A stretch of DNA of 9,547 bases from the NCBI GenBank assembly GCA_002504845.1, contig DATW01000067.1, positions 1-9,547 on the forward strand, read 5' to 3'. Below, one piece after another: positions 7,101 through 9,547 of the stretch. Source of the DNA: Euryarchaeota archaeon UBA250 (GTDB taxonomy: Archaea > Thermoplasmatota > Poseidoniia > Poseidoniales > Thalassarchaeaceae). Numbering within the stretch: the first letter of the stretch is position 1; each line of letters opens with the position of its first letter. The notes beneath the pieces are model-generated. The model saw only the letters and a list, made by a program, of their open reading frames with translations, did no database searches and was not told the DNA's origin. Made by a program: the position numbers and the translations under genes.

Positions 7101-7406
7101 GGCATAGATTACGTGATCCATGTAGTCGAGAGATACAGGGAGGAGATGGAGAAGAAAGCCGACCCGTATGTGGCCATCAAAGCAGTGGGTGGTGCTTCTG
7201 GAATAGCACTGGTGGGATCAGCTCTCTCAGATATAGCCGGATTCCTCGTAATCATGCAGTCTTCGATGGGATTCTTCTCAACATTCGGATTGTTTTGCGC
7301 GATCATGATTGGATTGGCTCTCGCTGCAAGTATGATTCTCACGCCAGTCACACTTCGTATTATGCAGTCGCTTCTGATTGCGGAAGAGTCAGCTAGCCAT
7401 GTCTAA
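4140..7406 (+). CDS. Large RND-superfamily exporter (HAE3/MmpL-like), 1088 aa
   Basis: This is a proton-driven membrane transporter built as two RND repeats. TM1 is about residues 26-44, then an exported loop (45-372), TM2-TM6 (373-531), TM7 (573-592), a second exported loop (593-865) and the C-terminal helices. TM4 carries LALGIDDSLH (Asp450-Asp451) and TM10 LGVGIDYVIH (Asp990-Tyr991), matching the proton-relay acids of this family. At 1088 residues it is longer than typical HAE3 proteins (about 750-900), because of large loops and an apparent extra hydrophobic pair (about 905-941) between TM8 and TM9. Loop cysteines come in three pairs (194/199, 322/333, 708/732) and the loops hold eight N-x-S/T sequons. 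There is no ribosome site before ATG 4140; the gene follows the DnaJ-like gene by 23 bases, so either a leaderless start or cotranscription is possible. The substrate is unknown; lipids or other hydrophobic compounds are typical of relatives. Confidence 0.88.
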   Translation: MVHCPFFVRDFSIIADRMVSGSNRVHAAVIVITALMIPGFLSSLTPIDIEAYNMDSPELEANDVMREEFSGAGNIWGFGIFVRSMEEVGNMPSEISMAEPFPGTSQGIEEPTGGILNLSILREADMKANILKNHDVSRYYLNFSSDISGIPLKGVLDLPNEFRVFMDNRSLVTRDRINPFSLQWEIAPTNWTDCGELDCLSFDDPLLTQAHIDLAAHRMANHTRGSFLRYLSVDRTFEPDPTSPVIGPYGGVLKEDGTIEAEEWGPGRWTASSVWMILNLDRQNMVDNGWTFAWIDARPEFGFEREGLSFKTDPIQYTMDRCEIEAQQGLDPCSVEWLYLAIEEELRYTDEEVVTVLLGEGPNVEINRELLSSSFLVGVMGLVVVFLLWMSLRRVSDVIIVGAGLSLSLLWMQGSIGWIWIAGERFGFQIIARSQFSNLLPILVLALGIDDSLHALHRYKEERRNGATLEQSAHISISKVGRAIMLTSFTTIVAFLANLSSDIAALRSFGIEAGLGVLSAFLLTGLWVPLLRLDYDLALKRRDRLEEERTDILHLVPSHWLSSTTFTSYSKAPFVGLLTVLLTVLALGPMFNLEGDFQIDDFLDPDSDFAKGVNLASERFGDGEPGYILVEGDIANPLVIEAIEELRLNINSHGEGDPDQISRTPTGQAELIALDHIVLGTKAAMAWNITPYEEKGWNPLLPDGGVGCNTSFVYNPFEGKSVRLPDLDDRECLVFIYGYVLNYGVPASGGYPEIPAPLVTEFIQTEDELDPDAHWLTTDGEMPSYTRMSMRFGLSDPEQFPLIEPALEQLIQDMAPFRNLSIGPLYERGSISQALEDEQYPVSWAIPTGDPVVRFVAADGMQDQMQGTLALGIVACMATLWWGYRPDGKAIQRLKLRPSRDDLIQSLAIASVFTMISSTVIGWSYAPVLFTASILACAAWGRIAFFLSFATTLPIAVVIVWLYALIEVAGYGLNMITVSIAAISLGVGIDYVIHVVERYREEMEKKADPYVAIKAVGGASGIALVGSALSDIAGFLVIMQSSMGFFSTFGLFCAIMIGLALAASMILTPVTLRIMQSLLIAEESASHV

Positions 7407-9547
7407 TTTCAGATTCAAGCAGCCTTGCGTACAAGGGGGGCAAGAGAAGAAGACTTGACATCAGAGCAAGTGTAATCGCGACTACAAACGCCTGCCCAAA
7501 GAGTTGAAGGGGAACCAAGGAAGATAGATTCAACACTGAAAATCCACCTGCTGTTGTCAGTGCTGCAGCACACATCGCACGACCAGTAGTGGCAATCGAC
7601 CTCGAGGTCCAAACTGATGGCCCTGCTGAAGGATCATGCATGGCCTCTTCTTCAAGACGAGTAGCAATGTGAACAGCGTAGTCCACCCCGAGTCCAAGCG
7701 TAAGTGCCCCAATCGTCACTGTCTGCGAATTTAACTGGAATCCCGTGAATCCCATTATGCCGAAAACCCAAGCAACCACAGCCATCAAGGGCAACCAAGT
7801 GACAAAGCCTCTCTTCACCCCTTTCAATGGGCTTCCGGTCCTTCCAGTTTGAATGGCAAATAGCATGATTAGGATAACCCCTGCAACAATCGTCGTTGAA
7901 AGAGTCGCAGCTTCAGCCACATCAGAGGTAATCTGAGCTAAGATAAGCGATCTACCGCTGACTCTCAAGGTGAACTCGCTATCCCCCGCTTCACTTGACA
8001 ATGACGATGACAGTTGAGATTCAAATTCTGAGGTTGTCGACCAGTCCAGAGTTGATGCCTGGAAGGATATTACAGTTTGATCCCCAGAACTCGATAAGAT
8101 CCCTGCACTCAATTCCCGTCCTTCATCTGTTTGGAGCAACCAATACTCAAGGTCCCCCCATGAGCCATCTGCCCCTGACTCGATACCACTCATGTGAGAA
8201 TCAAGCACGGAATTCGAGAATCTTCCGGATTCCAGAGTGGACCAAAGGTCTGTTGTGACCTGCGTGACTCGATTGTCTCCCTGCAGTACCCCAATCGCGG
8301 ATTCAGCCATAATCCGCCCCTGCTCGCTTATTACAGGGCCATCCAATACGACATACAATGGAGAAGGACTACTTTGGAACACGTCAGATATCAACAGGAA
8401 ATCCGCAACAACGGGAACCGAATCGTCAAAATTGTCCCTTGTATCGAAGCCAACTTCCAGTTGTTGCACGCCATACAATGCCGGCATCGACAGCAGAACG
8501 GCGATTGCAACCACCGTGGCCGGCATCTTCGTCAAATCGCCCACCCAACGCGTCATTCGATTTTCTTCCATCTTGACAGTCCGCTCTATTGGAAGATCCT
8601 TCGGAGGAATTAATGATATCAATGCGGGCAACGCAGTCACGCTGAACAAGTAGATGTAGAATAGGCCGATCGCAATCACCGTGCCAAAAATAACCAGAAA
8701 CGATTGACTCGACAGACGGAAAGAAAGAAACCCTACCATGTCGGTAAAAATCGCTATCAAGAGCGCGATTGAAGTGTACTTAGTACCACGGAGTACAGCT
8801 GCCTTTCGAAGATCTTTCTGCAGATCCCCTACAGACGAAACATGCTCTTCAGATTCAGATGCCAGGCGGTATTCCTCTCTTATCCTCTTCACCACATGAA
8901 GACCATAATCCACGCCTATCGCCAGAAGCAAGACAGGTATCGAGTTCATCGCACCGTTGAATGTCATAGGCACCCCCATCAGCGTTAGAACTCCTGCTGT
9001 GCCATATGTGGCCCCAATTCCGAATACCGTAAGACCGAGCACATATCCAGTATCTCGCTTACTTCTGAACGAGAACCACAAGATCGTTCCCAGAATCAGC
9101 AATGAAGCCGAATTCAGAATCCCAAGCTCCTTACCTAGGTTTTCATTTTGTCCTAGCAAAAGTTGAGAGTAAGAAAATACTGTAGACGCATCATCCCCCG
9201 TCTCTTCTATCTTCAATTGGAGGACACCGGCCCAATCATCCACATCTTCCTGAATATCTCCAAGAGGCGCTCCACCATGTCTCTCTGACTCTGTTGTTAT
9301 CACGAAGCTGATGAGTACCGGTCCAGTTGCTTCAATCAACTCTTCATGATCTGCAGCCGGGACAGTACCTTTGAGAGCGGCGCTATAATTCACATACTGC
9401 ATCCCAGAAAGAATACCCAGTTTAACAAGCGCCAAGTCTCTGGAAACGTTGAACGACTCGTCATCTGATTGAATCGCACTTACCGACTGCGAAAATGTAA
9501 CGATCAATTCGGTTATGTTTTCCCCACTGGAAAGACGATCCACCCAA
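7393..9547 (-). CDS. RND-superfamily exporter (HAE3/MmpL-like), N-terminus beyond the window
   Basis: This is a second two-repeat RND transporter, read toward the first one. The frame runs off the right edge: the GTG at 9543 is an internal codon preceded by an in-frame Trp codon, so TM1 and the start of loop 1 are missing. Counting that Val as residue 1, TM2 is near 143-159, TM4 carries LAIGVDYGLH (Asp212-Tyr213), TM7 is about 341-358, the second exported loop spans about 359-543, and TM10 carries LGLGVDYAVH (Asp621-Tyr622). Both relay sites therefore keep Asp-Tyr. Loops are rich in Ser and Asp, and the only Cys is 658, in a membrane region. Its TAG stop lies inside the last codons of the first RND gene, an overlap of 14 bases. 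It is a distant paralog of its neighbour, not a recent copy. The substrate is unknown. Confidence 0.88.
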   Translation of the reverse strand, partial: WVDRLSSGENITELIVTFSQSVSAIQSDDESFNVSRDLALVKLGILSGMQYVNYSAALKGTVPAADHEELIEATGPVLISFVITTESERHGGAPLGDIQEDVDDWAGVLQLKIEETGDDASTVFSYSQLLLGQNENLGKELGILNSASLLILGTILWFSFRSKRDTGYVLGLTVFGIGATYGTAGVLTLMGVPMTFNGAMNSIPVLLLAIGVDYGLHVVKRIREEYRLASESEEHVSSVGDLQKDLRKAAVLRGTKYTSIALLIAIFTDMVGFLSFRLSSQSFLVIFGTVIAIGLFYIYLFSVTALPALISLIPPKDLPIERTVKMEENRMTRWVGDLTKMPATVVAIAVLLSMPALYGVQQLEVGFDTRDNFDDSVPVVADFLLISDVFQSSPSPLYVVLDGPVISEQGRIMAESAIGVLQGDNRVTQVTTDLWSTLESGRFSNSVLDSHMSGIESGADGSWGDLEYWLLQTDEGRELSAGILSSSGDQTVISFQASTLDWSTTSEFESQLSSSLSSEAGDSEFTLRVSGRSLILAQITSDVAEAATLSTTIVAGVILIMLFAIQTGRTGSPLKGVKRGFVTWLPLMAVVAWVFGIMGFTGFQLNSQTVTIGALTLGLGVDYAVHIATRLEEEAMHDPSAGPSVWTSRSIATTGRAMCAAALTTAGGFSVLNLSSLVPLQLFGQAFVVAITLALMSSLLLLPPLYARLLESEIRHG

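Noticed and set aside
8194..8653. Overlapping plus-strand open frames opposite the second RND gene
   Set aside because: Two different frames are open at once across conserved RND coding sequence, their translations are His/Arg/Thr-rich with no domain, and neither has a plausible start region.
9541..9543. GTG at 9543 as the start of the second RND protein
   Set aside because: The frame is open to the window edge and the protein from here lacks TM1 and the first part of loop 1, so this is an internal codon.

Overview
This window is about 9.5 kb of mid-GC DNA that reads as archaeal. Ile ATA and Arg AGA/AGG codons are frequent. Several genes (the FAH-family gene, the DnaJ-like gene and the first RND gene) have no Shine-Dalgarno in front of their best start, as leaderless archaeal genes do, while genes inside the metal-transport cluster do have G-rich ribosome binding sites. 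The two large transporters resemble the largely archaeal HAE3 branch of the RND superfamily. My best guess is a marine Thermoplasmatota archaeon such as Poseidoniales (Marine Group II); this is inference, because no rRNA or other phylogenetic marker is present.

Layout. At the left edge (1-2508, plus strand) lies a metal-ion ABC importer cluster: the C-terminal part of a ZnuA/TroA-type binding protein with a very acidic metal loop, an unlisted small one-helix membrane peptide, the ATPase (ZnuC type) and the permease (ZnuB type). Together they would capture zinc or manganese outside the cell and import it; the metal cannot be fixed from sequence alone. Convergent to this, and sharing the palindrome TTAA as both stop codons, is a FAH-family hydrolase/isomerase gene on the minus strand (2505-3107). 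A 76-bp divergent intergenic region separates it from a DnaJ-like co-chaperone (3184-4116, plus) whose zinc-binding domain is cut down from four cysteine motifs to two.

The right half (4140-9547) is filled by two large RND exporters in tail-to-tail arrangement, their 3' ends overlapping by 14 bp. The first (1088 aa, complete) has two large exported loops with six cysteines in three pairs and eight N-glycosylation sequons, an Asp-Asp in place of Asp-Tyr in TM4, and what looks like an extra pair of hydrophobic segments between TM8 and TM9. The second (716 residues visible, N-terminus beyond the window) is more ordinary, with Gly-Val-Asp-Tyr in both TM4 and TM10. Their substrates are unknown; related MmpL/HAE3 proteins move lipids and other hydrophobic molecules.

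The window is densely coded. The only gaps of note are about 209 bp (598-805, which holds the small peptide) and 76 bp (3108-3183). I found no tRNA, rRNA, CRISPR array, insertion sequence or convincing terminator. The points most worth a second look are the small peptide in the metal transporter cluster, the reduced zinc finger of the DnaJ-like protein, and the unusual architecture of the first RND protein.
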